Positions 18,181-26,355 of a stretch of 64,000 nt of DNA are shown here, in pieces (position 1 is the first letter of the stretch; each line of letters begins with the position of its first letter). Under the pieces are notes generated by a model, which had not been told where the DNA came from, ran no database searches, and saw nothing but the letters and a program-made list of their open reading frames with translations. Source of the DNA: Pseudooceanicola nitratireducens (GTDB lineage: Bacteria > Pseudomonadota > Alphaproteobacteria > Rhodobacterales > Rhodobacteraceae); the NCBI RefSeq assembly GCF_900109195.1, contig NZ_FNZG01000003.1, positions 310,001 to 374,000 of the forward strand, given 5' to 3'. Both the position numbers and the translations under genes were made by a program.

Positions 18181-18219
18181 TCATATATATGACCAGTTGA
18201 CTGAATGGGTCAATCTGGT
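18181..18219. promoter_or_regulatory. Divergent promoter region with inverted repeats, probable GntR operator
   Basis: A perfect 12-bp palindrome TCATATATATGA (18181-18192) is followed by an interrupted repeat at 18192-18219. Arms ACCAG+TTGAC face GTCAA+CTGGT, with a 7-bp centre and one extra base. The region separates the amidohydrolase gene from the GntR gene. A shared operator for the GntR protein is the simplest reading. Confidence 0.5.
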
Positions 18220-18245
18220 TTACGCCAGCTTAAGGGAGGACGACG

Positions 18246-18977
18246 ATGAACACCGAATTCGCGACGATCGACACGCGGCTGCCCGCCTATGCCAGGCTGC
18301 GCGACACGCTGACGGCCCGCATTGCGCGCGGCGACTGGACCCCCGAAACCCCGATTCCCTCTGAGGCGCGACTGGCGCGCGAATTCGACGTGTCCGTCGG
18401 GACGGTGCGCAAGGCCGTGGACGGCCTGGTTGGCGAAGGCCTGCTGGAACGCCGCCAGGGGTCAGGCACCTTCGTGCGCGCCCCCTCCTTCAACGCCAGC
18501 CTGTTCCGGTTCTTCCCGATGCGCGACAGCGACGGCGCGCCGGTGTCGATCCCGCAAAGCCGCATGCTGCGCCGCACCCCCACCACCGCCCCGGCCGAGG
18601 CCGAAGCCGCGCTTGGCACCGCGGACGTCATCCAGATCAGCCGCCTGCGCTGCCTGACCGAACAGCCCGTCCTGTTCGAGGAAATTTACATCCCGCGCAA
18701 CCGCTTTCCGGGGTTCGAAACCCTGCCCGACACCGCCTTTGGCCCACTGCTGTACCCGGTCTATTTCGAGAAATTCGGCACCCTGGTGAAACGCGCCACC
18801 GACGAGGTGTCGTTTGACCGGGCCTCGCCCCCCGTCGCGGCGCAGCTGCACATCAATCCCGGCGACCCGCTTGCGGTCATCCGGCGCACCGCCTTCGACA
18901 TCGAAGGCACCGCAGTGGAATGGCGTATCGCCAGCGGCAGCGCCGCCGGCTTCCGCTACCGCAGCGAAATCAACTGA
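18246..18977 (+). CDS. GntR-family transcriptional regulator with UTRA domain (HutC type)
   Basis: This 243-residue regulator has an N-terminal winged helix (about 10-75) with SEARLAREFDVSVGTVRKAVDGLVGEGLLERRQGSGTFV, then a UTRA ligand-binding domain to the C-terminus. The start follows GGGAGG closely. It is the first gene of a plus-strand unit with tctC 40 bp downstream and is divergent from the amidohydrolase gene. It very likely senses the imported carboxylate or a breakdown product and represses both units. Confidence 0.92.
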   Translation: MNTEFATIDTRLPAYARLRDTLTARIARGDWTPETPIPSEARLAREFDVSVGTVRKAVDGLVGEGLLERRQGSGTFVRAPSFNASLFRFFPMRDSDGAPVSIPQSRMLRRTPTTAPAEAEAALGTADVIQISRLRCLTEQPVLFEEIYIPRNRFPGFETLPDTAFGPLLYPVYFEKFGTLVKRATDEVSFDRASPPVAAQLHINPGDPLAVIRRTAFDIEGTAVEWRIASGSAAGFRYRSEIN

Positions 18978-19017
18978 TCATCCGACCAAATTCGACTTAC
19001 CTGAAGGGAGAGAGCCC

Positions 19018-19968
19018 ATGAAACTGAAGGCAACCATTCTCGGCATGAGCGCACTTGTTGCACTGGCCGCACCGGCGCTGGCGGAATACCCCGAGCGCGC
19101 CATCGAACTGACCATCCCCGCCGGGGCTGGCGGCGGCACCGACACCTCGGCCCGCAAGCTGGCGATCCTGCTGGAAGAGAAGCTGGGCACCTCGATCGCG
19201 ATCCTGAACGTCGGCGGCGGCGGCGGGTCCGTTGGCGCATCGCAGTTCATGCAGGCCAAGCCCGACGGCTATTCGCTGTTCGCCACCTGGAACAGCCCGA
19301 TCACCACGGTGCCGCAGGTCCAGAACGTCGCCTATTCGCTGGACAGCTTCACCCCGATCGCCTCGACATCGGAAACCGCCTACACGCTGTGCGTGAAGGC
19401 CGATTTCCCCGCCGCGACCGGCGAAGAGTTCCTGGCTGAACTGGCCGCGAACCCCGGCAAGTACACCTATGGCAACGACGGCATCGGCGGCACCATGCAG
19501 CTGGCCGCCGAGCGGATCTTCCAGGCCAAGGAAATCGACGCCATCGCCATCCCCTTCGGCGGCGCCGGCGAGACGCTGCAGAACTTCCTGGGCAACCACG
19601 TCGACATCTACGGCGGCTCGATCTCGACCGTGCTGCCCTATGTCGAAACCGGCGAGGCAAAGTGCCTGCTGGTGACCTCGGCCGCCGACGTGCCCGCGCT
19701 GCCCGATGCCTCGGGCCTGGAAAGCCTGGGCCTGGGTGACAAGGAAACCCTGCTGTGGCGTGCCATCCTGGGTCCGAAAGACCTGGATCCCGCCATCGTC
19801 GAGAAACTGGCCGCCGTCATCGACGAGGCCGTGAACGACCCCAGCTATGTCGAATTCCTGGCCACCAAGGGCGAAGTGCCGAACGTGGTCAAGGGCGACG
19901 CACTTGGGGACCGGCTGCAGTCCGAATACGACGCCCTGGCAGAAGTGTCCAAACGCCTCGGGCTCTGA
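19018..19968 (+). CDS. Tripartite tricarboxylate transporter substrate-binding protein (TctC family)
   Basis: A 316-residue periplasmic receptor (Bug family). The signal peptide MKLKATILGMSALVALAA ends with ALA near residue 22. The mature protein starts EYPERAIELTIPAGAGGGTD, the typical TctC/Bug beta-strand and loop. Internal motifs NVGGGGGSVGASQFMQAKPDGY and TYGNDGIGGTMQLAAE also fit. The ATG at 19018 follows AAGGGAGAGAG. The ligand is likely a di- or tricarboxylate or an aromatic acid. TctB and TctA genes follow. Confidence 0.92.
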   Translation: MKLKATILGMSALVALAAPALAEYPERAIELTIPAGAGGGTDTSARKLAILLEEKLGTSIAILNVGGGGGSVGASQFMQAKPDGYSLFATWNSPITTVPQVQNVAYSLDSFTPIASTSETAYTLCVKADFPAATGEEFLAELAANPGKYTYGNDGIGGTMQLAAERIFQAKEIDAIAIPFGGAGETLQNFLGNHVDIYGGSISTVLPYVETGEAKCLLVTSAADVPALPDASGLESLGLGDKETLLWRAILGPKDLDPAIVEKLAAVIDEAVNDPSYVEFLATKGEVPNVVKGDALGDRLQSEYDALAEVSKRLGL

Positions 19969-19980
19969 TCCCCGGCACCA

Positions 19981-20006
19981 GGTGTCCGGCTTTCGGGCCG
20001 GACACC
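19981..20006 (+). promoter_or_regulatory. Intercistronic stem-loop after tctC
   Basis: Perfect 10-bp arms GGTGTCCGGC and GCCGGACACC with a 6-nt loop begin 12 bp after the tctC stop. No T-tract follows. A second perfect hairpin stands at 20054-20072 (GGGCCCCG/CGGGGCCC, 3-nt loop) before tctB. The pair likely uncouples the level of the binding protein from that of the membrane subunits. Confidence 0.65.
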
Positions 20007-20115
20007 GTCACGCACATGGGCAAAGGCCGGATCGCCGGCCCCTGCCCCAGATCGGGCCCCGGTGCGGGGCCCTTGATCAAGGCCTGCAAGGTGGGCCCAG
20101 ACGAAAGGCAGTCAC

Positions 20116-20565
20116 ATGGAAAAACGTCAGGACATCGCCCTTGGGCTGATCTTTGTCGGCATCGGCATCGCCGCGGCCTGGATGGCACGGGGCTATTCCG
20201 GGGCCAGCGGCACCTATCCAATGGTGCTTGGCGTGATCCTTGCGCTGTTCGGCGGGACCGTTTCGATCAAGGCCGCGCGTTCCGGCCGGACCGAGGCCCG
20301 AAGGCTGATCGACGCGCCCGGCCATTTCTTCACCACCGCCCTGATCGCAACGGCCTACGTGGCGCTTGTGGTGCCGCTTGGCTTCTACACCGCCTCGGTG
20401 CTGCTGATGCTGGCGCTGCCCCTGGCCCTAGGCTTCCGTCGGCTGGGCTATGCGCTGATCGTGGCGCTGGTCTTCATGGCGCTGATCTACCTCGTCTTCT
20501 CGGTGCTGCTTGAAAAGCCGCTCCCCCGAGAGGCGATCCTGTCCATCCTCGGCGCAGGAGCCTGA
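20116..20565 (+). CDS. Tripartite tricarboxylate transporter small membrane subunit (TctB family)
   Basis: A 149-residue membrane protein with about four helices: LGLIFVGIGIAAAWMA, YPMVLGVILALFGG, TALIATAYVALVVPLGFY and the final LIVALVFMALIYLVFSVLL. The organisation matches TctB, the poorly conserved small subunit. It sits between tctC and tctA, one base ahead of the tctA start, so the pair are translationally linked. Confidence 0.88.
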   Translation: MEKRQDIALGLIFVGIGIAAAWMARGYSGASGTYPMVLGVILALFGGTVSIKAARSGRTEARRLIDAPGHFFTTALIATAYVALVVPLGFYTASVLLMLALPLALGFRRLGYALIVALVFMALIYLVFSVLLEKPLPREAILSILGAGA

Positions 20566-20566
20566 C

Positions 20567-22060
20567 ATGGAATTCTTCACCACCGCCCTCGGACATGTCC
20601 TGACGCTTGGCCCGCTGAGCGCGATGACCGGATCGACCCTGCTGGGCGTCTTCATCGGTGCCCTGCCCGGGCTGAACCCCGTGATGGCCATCGCCTTGCT
20701 GCTGCCGCTGACCTATTCGATGGATCCGCTTGTGGCCCTGGCCATGGTCGCGGGCATCTACAACGGGTCGATGTACGGCGGCGCGATCCCGGCGATCCTG
20801 CTGCGCATCCCCGGCACCCCGGCCTCGATCGCGACGACCTTCGACGGCTTTCCCATGGCCGACAAGGGCGAGGCGTCCAAGGCGCTGAAGATCGCCTGCT
20901 GGTCCTCGGCCGTGGGCGGCATCGCAAGCGCCGTGGCCCTGATGACCATGGGCCCGCTGCTGGCCCGGCTGACGCTGTTCTTCGGCCCGGCGGAATACTT
21001 CTGGATCGCCATCTTCGGCATGGCCTCGGTCGGGGTGATGGTCGGATCGGACCCGGTCAAGGGCATCATGGCCGCCGTGCTGGGCCTGCTGATCGGCACC
21101 ATGGGGATCGACAACCTGTCCGGCCAGGCCCGGTTCACCTTTGGCCAGACCTGGATGCTGGGCGGGCTGGACCTGATCGTGGTGCTGGTCGGGCTCTATG
21201 CCCTGCCCCCGGTGCTGCAACTGGCGGAAAAGGCCGATCTGCGCGGGCTGTCAGCAGCGCAGCTGAAGCTGGCCGATGCGCCCTTCAAACCCGGTGAGCT
21301 GCGCGGCCTGATCCCGACCTGGCTGCGCGCCTCGGGGATCGGCATCGGTGTCGGCATCCTGCCGGGTGCCGGTGGCAACATCGCCGCCTTCCTCAGCTAC
21401 AACGCGGCCAAGAACGCCTCCTCCGATCCCGAGAGCTTCGGCAAGGGTAACCCGCAGGGCGTCGCGGCGGCGGAATGCGGCAACAACGCCGACAACGCGG
21501 CCTCGATGATCCCGGCGCTGTCGCTTGGCATCCCCGGCAACGTGGTCGCGGCGCTGGTGCTGTCGGCGCTGACAATCCACGGGCTGCAGCCCGGGCCGCA
21601 GCTGTTCCACCAGAACCCCGTCCTGGTCGGCGGTTTCATGGTCGAGATGCTGCTGACCTCGGTGCTGATCTTCGCCCTGGGTGGGGCCGTGGCCACCCGT
21701 GTCTTTGCCCAGTTCCAGCGCCTGCCCGGCGTGCTTCTGGTGCCCTCGATCCTGATCCTGATGTGCGTGGGCGTCTACGTCATCAATGGCCGCCCGGTGG
21801 ACCTGTGGGTCATGCTGGGGGCCGGTATCGCGGGCTACCTGCTGGAAAAGGTCAACGTGCCCCTGGCTCCGATCATCCTGGGCATGATCCTGGGTCCGAT
21901 GGCCGAACAAAGCGTGCGCCGCGCCCTGCTGATTAGCCGTGGCGACGCGACCGACCTGCTGACCCGCCCGATCTCGGCCGGGCTGGCGATCGCGACGCTG
22001 CTGGTGATCCTCTGGCCCGTGGTCAAGACACTGCGCCGTCGCCGCGCCGCGCGCGCCTGA
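20567..22060 (+). CDS. Tripartite tricarboxylate transporter large membrane subunit (TctA family)
   Basis: A 497-residue, roughly 12-helix permease. The N-terminal motif GALPGLNPVMAIALLLPLTY and the strongly conserved YGGAIPAILLRIPGTPASIATTFDGFPMA are diagnostic of TctA. A second half-repeat reads GILPGAGGNIAAFLSY. The ATG at 20567, one base after the tctB stop, is chosen over an in-frame ATG 19 codons upstream inside tctB. It works with TctC and TctB as a secondary, binding-protein-dependent importer. Confidence 0.95.
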   Translation: MEFFTTALGHVLTLGPLSAMTGSTLLGVFIGALPGLNPVMAIALLLPLTYSMDPLVALAMVAGIYNGSMYGGAIPAILLRIPGTPASIATTFDGFPMADKGEASKALKIACWSSAVGGIASAVALMTMGPLLARLTLFFGPAEYFWIAIFGMASVGVMVGSDPVKGIMAAVLGLLIGTMGIDNLSGQARFTFGQTWMLGGLDLIVVLVGLYALPPVLQLAEKADLRGLSAAQLKLADAPFKPGELRGLIPTWLRASGIGIGVGILPGAGGNIAAFLSYNAAKNASSDPESFGKGNPQGVAAAECGNNADNAASMIPALSLGIPGNVVAALVLSALTIHGLQPGPQLFHQNPVLVGGFMVEMLLTSVLIFALGGAVATRVFAQFQRLPGVLLVPSILILMCVGVYVINGRPVDLWVMLGAGIAGYLLEKVNVPLAPIILGMILGPMAEQSVRRALLISRGDATDLLTRPISAGLAIATLLVILWPVVKTLRRRRAARA

Positions 22061-22073
22061 TCCGGCCCCTTCT

Positions 22074-22100
22074 CTCCTGGCCCTAATCCCGGGCCAGGAG
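22074..22100. terminator. Bidirectional terminator between convergent tctA and MFS genes
   Basis: Perfect 10-bp arms CTCCTGGCCC and GGGCCAGGAG with a 7-nt loop lie between the two convergent genes and overlap the last codons of the MFS gene. No clear T-run is present on either side, so efficiency is uncertain. Confidence 0.55.
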
Positions 22101-23270
22101 GATCAGCCGACGCATCGCGGCCACGCCGAACAGTGGCCCGATCCCGAACAGGGCCAGCGTCCAGGGCCAGCCGAAGGCCTGTGCCAGAACCGGCGTCACC
22201 TGGATCGTGAAGGTTGTCAGAAGAAAGCCTAGCGCCGTCTGCAGGGTGATCAGGCTGCCCGCCCATTCGGGCGGCGCGCCATCGGCCACCAGGGCCGAGA
22301 ACTGGGCCGAATCCGGCACCACGAACATCCCCCACAGCAGGACAAGCGTCACCATCACCCCGGGCGGCCCGCCAAAGGCCAGGGCCGAGGCCAGCGCCAT
22401 CGTCCCGCTCAGCGCCAGTGCCCCGCCCGCCACCCGCGCCTTGCCGATGCGGTCGGCAAGCGCGCCCGCCGGAATGCACAGCGCCGCCCCGGCAGAGATC
22501 GTCAGGAAGGTCACCAGCCGCGCCAGCCCCTCGGGGTCGGGATGGCCGGACTGGGCCAGCGACAGGGTAAGCGCCGTGCCGATCCAGGCCCAGAAGGCAT
22601 AGAGCTCCCACATGTGGCCAAGGTAGCCAAGCGTGGCATAGCGCACCGGCTTCAGCTGCCAGATCAGCAGCAGGGCGGCGGGCCGGAACCGGGGCGCGCG
22701 GGCGTGATGCGGCCCAAGCCCCGTCAGAAGGATCAGACCGCTGCCCGCCAGCGCCATCAGGCTGGCCAGCACCACGGTCACGCGCCAATCCGCCCCGCCG
22801 ATCAGCGCCAGCCCATGCGGGGCCGCCGACCCGAATGCCAGCGCTGCGATCAGAAGCCCGACGACCAGCCCGCGCCGCCGCAGCGTCCAGCCGACGGCGA
22901 TTTTCATGCCGACCGGGTAGACCCCGGCCAGGCAGGCCCCGGTGACGATCCGCCCCAGGATCTGCGCCGCCCCGCCCGGCACGGTCCAGATCAGCGTCAG
23001 GTTGGCCAGCGCCGCCACCAAGGCAGAAAGTGCAAAGACCCGCCGGGGATCATAACGGTCGGCCGTGCCATGCACTGCCAGCGCCACCGCCCCCAGCACG
23101 AATCCGATCTGCACCCCCATGGACAGAACCCCCTGCTGCCAGGCGCTTAGCCCGCCCAGCCGGGTCAGCTCGGGCAGGACGGCGGACGAGGTGAACCAAA
23201 GCGCCATCGCCCCGAATTCTGCGATCAGCAGCAGGACAAGGCTGGCCGTGCGTCCGGGGGATGGGGTCAT
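22083..23270 (-). CDS. Major facilitator superfamily transporter
   Basis: A 395-residue, about 12-helix MFS protein starting MTPSPGRTASLVLLLIAEFGAMALWF. The A-motif-like loop between helices 2 and 3 reads GTADRYDPRRVF, and a related GALADRIGKARV occurs in the second half. The family resembles NNP/drug or cyanate-type permeases. The substrate is not evident. It is downstream of the AhpD-like gene on the same strand, with a 137-bp gap containing a stem-loop, and both probably respond to the divergent TetR regulator. Confidence 0.87.
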   Translation of the reverse strand: MTPSPGRTASLVLLLIAEFGAMALWFTSSAVLPELTRLGGLSAWQQGVLSMGVQIGFVLGAVALAVHGTADRYDPRRVFALSALVAALANLTLIWTVPGGAAQILGRIVTGACLAGVYPVGMKIAVGWTLRRRGLVVGLLIAALAFGSAAPHGLALIGGADWRVTVVLASLMALAGSGLILLTGLGPHHARAPRFRPAALLLIWQLKPVRYATLGYLGHMWELYAFWAWIGTALTLSLAQSGHPDPEGLARLVTFLTISAGAALCIPAGALADRIGKARVAGGALALSGTMALASALAFGGPPGVMVTLVLLWGMFVVPDSAQFSALVADGAPPEWAGSLITLQTALGFLLTTFTIQVTPVLAQAFGWPWTLALFGIGPLFGVAAMRRLILLARD

Positions 23271-23352
23271 TTGTGGTTCCGATCCTGGTGCGGGGCGTAC
23301 CCGTTTCTTGAGGCCCTACCAATCTAGCCCGCCCATGGTCGCCCGCACCACC

Positions 23353-23376
23353 GGGTCCGGCGCATCCGCCGGACCC
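23353..23376 (-). promoter_or_regulatory. Stem-loop between the AhpD-like and MFS genes
   Basis: Perfect 10-bp arms GGGTCCGGCG and CGCCGGACCC with a 4-nt loop lie in the 137-bp gap. No T-tract follows. It could be a weak terminator or an mRNA-stability element that lowers MFS expression relative to the upstream gene. Confidence 0.5.
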
Positions 23377-23407
23377 ACGGCCCGCATCGGGTAAGGGGCG
23401 GCCCGGG

Positions 23408-23971
23408 TCAGCGCGCGGACTTGGGCGTCCAGGCGAATTTCTGCATCACCGGATCCACCGGGGTGTCGGCGATATGGTTGGTGTAATTGCTCATGACCTT
23501 CTGGGCGAGCCCCAGGATCACCTCGAGCACCTGCTGTTCGCCATAACCCGCATCGAAGAAGGCCTGCATCTCGGCCTCGCTTGGACGGCCACGGCTTTCC
23601 AGCATGACCAGGGTGAAGGTCCGCAGCGCCTCGAGCTTGGGCGTCGGCAGCGGGGTTTCGTCGCGCAGCGCGTCGGAAATCGCGTCGTCCACCTTCATCG
23701 CCTTGGCGATCCCGGTGTGGGCCGGCACGCAATAGTGGCACTCATGCGCGACGTTGATGGCCTGCCAGACCACGGTCTTTTCATCCGCGTCGAACGAGGT
23801 GCCGTTGGCGAAAAGCCCGTGCAGCACCTGGTACCCTTCTAGCAGCGCCGGGGCCCCGGCCATCACCGCGTGCAACCCCGGCAGACGGCCGAAAGCGGCC
23901 TTGGATTTGGCGATCAGCGGCAGCGCGGCCTCGGATGCGGTGGTTTCGTCAAGGCGTTCGAACTTGGTCAT
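23408..23971 (-). CDS. Carboxymuconolactone decarboxylase family protein, AhpD-like
   Basis: A 187-residue protein from the ATG at 23971, preceded by AAGGAG. It carries the AhpD-type redox motif ECHYCVPAHTG (two Cys spaced CxxC with conserved Glu and His) and preceding EKTVVWQAINVAHE. Such proteins are peroxidase-linked thiol oxidoreductases, often under TetR or OxyR control. A frame 25 codons longer overlaps the operators and is unlikely. It is divergent from a TetR gene and is followed by an MFS transporter. Confidence 0.88.
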   Translation of the reverse strand: MTKFERLDETTASEAALPLIAKSKAAFGRLPGLHAVMAGAPALLEGYQVLHGLFANGTSFDADEKTVVWQAINVAHECHYCVPAHTGIAKAMKVDDAISDALRDETPLPTPKLEALRTFTLVMLESRGRPSEAEMQAFFDAGYGEQQVLEVILGLAQKVMSNYTNHIADTPVDPVMQKFAWTPKSAR

Positions 23972-24023
23972 GGCATGCTCCTTCAGGCAGGCTTTGAAGT
24001 TGTGACCCCCAATCTGCACATTC

Positions 24024-24063
24024 TTGAACGATCGCTCAACAACCAACTTGAGCGATCACTCAA
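24024..24063. promoter_or_regulatory. Two tandem 16-bp palindromic operators for the divergent TetR regulator
   Basis: Two nearly identical imperfect palindromes, TTGAACGATCGCTCAA (24024-24039) and TTGAGCGATCACTCAA (24048-24063), lie with 24-bp centre-to-centre spacing between the AhpD-like gene and the TetR gene. The shared core is TTGA-n-CGATC-nn-TCAA. This layout is typical for two TetR dimers controlling both directions. Confidence 0.75.
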
Positions 24064-24117
24064 CAACTAATCGTGATGACCCTGTTCTGCCCCGCCGCAA
24101 CGAGGTATCGTCGGCCC

Positions 24118-24729
24118 ATGGCCCGTGCTGCAACATATGATCGGAACGATGCGCTGGACGCCGCGATGCGGCTGTTCTGGACCAAGGGCTATCACGCCAC
24201 GTCGATGAAGGATCTTGAACAGACGCTCTCGATGCGGCCCGGGTCGATCTATGCCGCCTTCCACAGCAAGGAACAGCTGTTCCGCGAAACGCTGGACCGC
24301 TATTCCGCCCGGATGGAGGCCGACCTGACCCGGCTGGTGATGCAAAGCCCCGCGCCCCTGAAGGCGCTGCAATCGCACCTGCTGAGCCTGGCGGACCTGA
24401 CGCCCTGTGACCGCCCCTCGACCGCCTGCATGTTGGTGAAATCCCTGTTGGAACTGCCGCAGGATGGTGAGCTGCGCGACTTCATCACCGACCACCTTGA
24501 CCGGGTCGAGGCGCTGATCGCGGCGGCGCTGAAGAGGTCGGCGCAGCTGGGCGAACTGCGCGACAGCTGTGACCCGGACCGGCTGGCCCGGCGCATCCAG
24601 ACCTATATCTTCGGGTTGAAGATCCAGGCGCAGCGCCAGAAGGATCCGCAACGGATGCAAGAGCTGTGCGGCGACCTGGCCGAGGAACTGGGCCGGATTG
24701 GTGGCGGCGCGGTCGCCCGCACCACCTGA
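24118..24729 (+). CDS. TetR-family transcriptional regulator
   Basis: A 203-residue regulator from the ATG at 24118. The helix-turn-helix spans about 10-50, with DAAMRLFWTKGYHATSMKDLEQTLSMRPGSIYAAFHSKEQLF. The C-terminal half is helical, and CDRPSTACMLVKSLLEL resembles the TetR_C_16-like group. An upstream in-frame ATG would start almost in the operator region and adds 15 poorly conserved residues. The two operators just upstream suggest autoregulation and control of the divergent AhpD-like and MFS genes. Confidence 0.9.
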   Translation: MARAATYDRNDALDAAMRLFWTKGYHATSMKDLEQTLSMRPGSIYAAFHSKEQLFRETLDRYSARMEADLTRLVMQSPAPLKALQSHLLSLADLTPCDRPSTACMLVKSLLELPQDGELRDFITDHLDRVEALIAAALKRSAQLGELRDSCDPDRLARRIQTYIFGLKIQAQRQKDPQRMQELCGDLAEELGRIGGGAVARTT

Positions 24730-24744
24730 TATTTACACCGTAAG

Positions 24745-26133
24745 TCAGGCAGCCGTTTCGGCAGCCAGCCCCCCGACCACGGCCAATGCCTGATCCAGAA
24801 CCTCTGCGATCTGGTCGATCTCTTCCGCGGTGACAGTCAACGCGGGCGACAGGCAGATCGTGTTGTTCAGCCCCGGCAGCGACCGGTTTGTCATCCCAAG
24901 GATCACGCCCCGCGCGTCGCATTCCGCCACGACCCGCGCCACCAGCTTTTCGTCCAGCGGTGCCTTGGTGGCGCGGTCCGACACCAGTTCCGCCCCAAGG
25001 AACAGCCCCTTGCCGCGCACGTCCCCGACGATCGGGTGCCGGATCTTCATCGCCTCGAGATGCGCCATCATCCGCGCGCCCATCTGCGTGCAATTCTCCA
25101 GCAGGTTCTCCTGTTCGATGATCTCCATGTTGACGATGGCCGCCGCCGGCCCCGCCGTGCAGCCCCCGAAAGTCGAGATGTCGCGGAAATGGTCCATCGG
25201 ATCCTCGGCATCGCTGCGGAACAGATCGAAGACCGCTTCGGTCGTGACACAGCAGGCAATCGCCGCATAGCCCGAGGCCACGCCCTTGGCCATGGTGACG
25301 AAATCCGGCTCGATCCCGTAGTGCTGATAGCCGAACCAGGTGCCGGTGCGACCGACACCGCAGACGACTTCGTCGATATGCAGCAGCACGTCGTACTTGC
25401 GGCAGATCTCCTGCACGCGGGGCCAGTACCCTTCGGGGGGCGTGATGACGCCGCCACCTGCGGTGATCGGCTCAAGGCACAGCGCACCAACGGTTTCGGG
25501 GCCTTCGCGCAGGATGACCTCTTCGATGGCATCCGCCGCGCGGCGGCCGTAATCGGCATCATCCCACTGGGCGCGGTATTCCAGGCAATGCGGCACCTCG
25601 ACAAAGCCGGGCGCAAGGGGGCCGTATTGCGCCACGCGCTCGGGTTGGCCGCCGGCGGACAGCGTGCCGATGGTGGTGCCGTGGTAGTCGCGTTCGCGGA
25701 ACAGGATCTTGTGCTTCTTGCCGCCATAACGCTTGTGGGCGATCTGGCGGACCATCTTGAAGGCCTTCTCGTTCGCCTCGGACCCGCTGTTGGTATAGTA
25801 GACGCGGGACATGCCCGGCATCTTCTCGATCAGCTTCTCGGCAAAGATCGCGCCGGGGATCGACCCGGCCGCACCTGCAAAATAGTTCATCCTGACCAGC
25901 TGATCGCGCACCGCATCGGCGATGTTTTCCCGGCCATAGCCCACGTTCACCGTCCAGACCCCGCCGGACACGGCATCCAGGAATTCGCGGCCGTTCTGGT
26001 CCCAGACCTTCAGGCCATTGCCCTCGACGATGACGCGGGGGTCCTTGCTGTCCAGCGCCCTGTGCTGGAACAGGTGGTGCCAGACATGGGCGCGGTCCGC
26101 CTGGACCACCTTGCTGATATCATTGTCGAGCAT
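24745..26133 (-). CDS. Class III PLP-dependent aminotransferase, taurine-pyruvate aminotransferase-like
   Basis: A 462-residue fold-type I transaminase. The N-terminus (HVWHHLFQHRALDSKDP), cofactor Asp in LLHIDEVVCGVGRTG and the Schiff-base Lys in FVTMAKGVASGYAAI are clear. The overall sequence resembles taurine:pyruvate aminotransferase (Tpa) and other omega-amino-acid:pyruvate enzymes, which turn terminal amines into aldehydes while making alanine. The divergent MocR gene matches the tpa-tauR arrangement known from Rhodobacter capsulatus. No xsc (sulfoacetaldehyde acetyltransferase) gene is in the window, so taurine is not certain and other omega-amines remain possible. Confidence 0.85.
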   Translation of the reverse strand: MLDNDISKVVQADRAHVWHHLFQHRALDSKDPRVIVEGNGLKVWDQNGREFLDAVSGGVWTVNVGYGRENIADAVRDQLVRMNYFAGAAGSIPGAIFAEKLIEKMPGMSRVYYTNSGSEANEKAFKMVRQIAHKRYGGKKHKILFRERDYHGTTIGTLSAGGQPERVAQYGPLAPGFVEVPHCLEYRAQWDDADYGRRAADAIEEVILREGPETVGALCLEPITAGGGVITPPEGYWPRVQEICRKYDVLLHIDEVVCGVGRTGTWFGYQHYGIEPDFVTMAKGVASGYAAIACCVTTEAVFDLFRSDAEDPMDHFRDISTFGGCTAGPAAAIVNMEIIEQENLLENCTQMGARMMAHLEAMKIRHPIVGDVRGKGLFLGAELVSDRATKAPLDEKLVARVVAECDARGVILGMTNRSLPGLNNTICLSPALTVTAEEIDQIAEVLDQALAVVGGLAAETAA

Positions 26134-26185
26134 GGCAAATCTCCGTTAGCTTCGATCCGACAAAGCCCGGGACATCCCGCCGGGG

Positions 26186-26218
26186 ACAGGTCCAGCACCG
26201 GGGAACACATTGGGCCAG
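26186..26218 (-). promoter_or_regulatory. Possible tandem MocR/TauR-type half-sites upstream of the aminotransferase gene
   Basis: On the minus strand two similar decamers occur as direct repeats 23 bp apart: CTGGCCCAAT (26209-26218) and CTGGACCTGT (26186-26195). They recall, from memory, the CTGGACYTAA direct repeats described for TauR of Rhodobacter capsulatus. MocR regulators usually bind direct repeats. The matches are partial, so this is a weak call. Confidence 0.3.
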
Positions 26219-26355
26219 CGCCGATCGGGCAAGCCCAAAACTTGGGCGCAACCCCGCATTCGCCCCGCGCGCCGCTGGGTTTTCCGCAGCGCCCCGATTG
26301 ACCCGGGCGCGGCGCTGCGCGGCAATACGGCTAAGGACCCCGACCAGGTGAAAAA

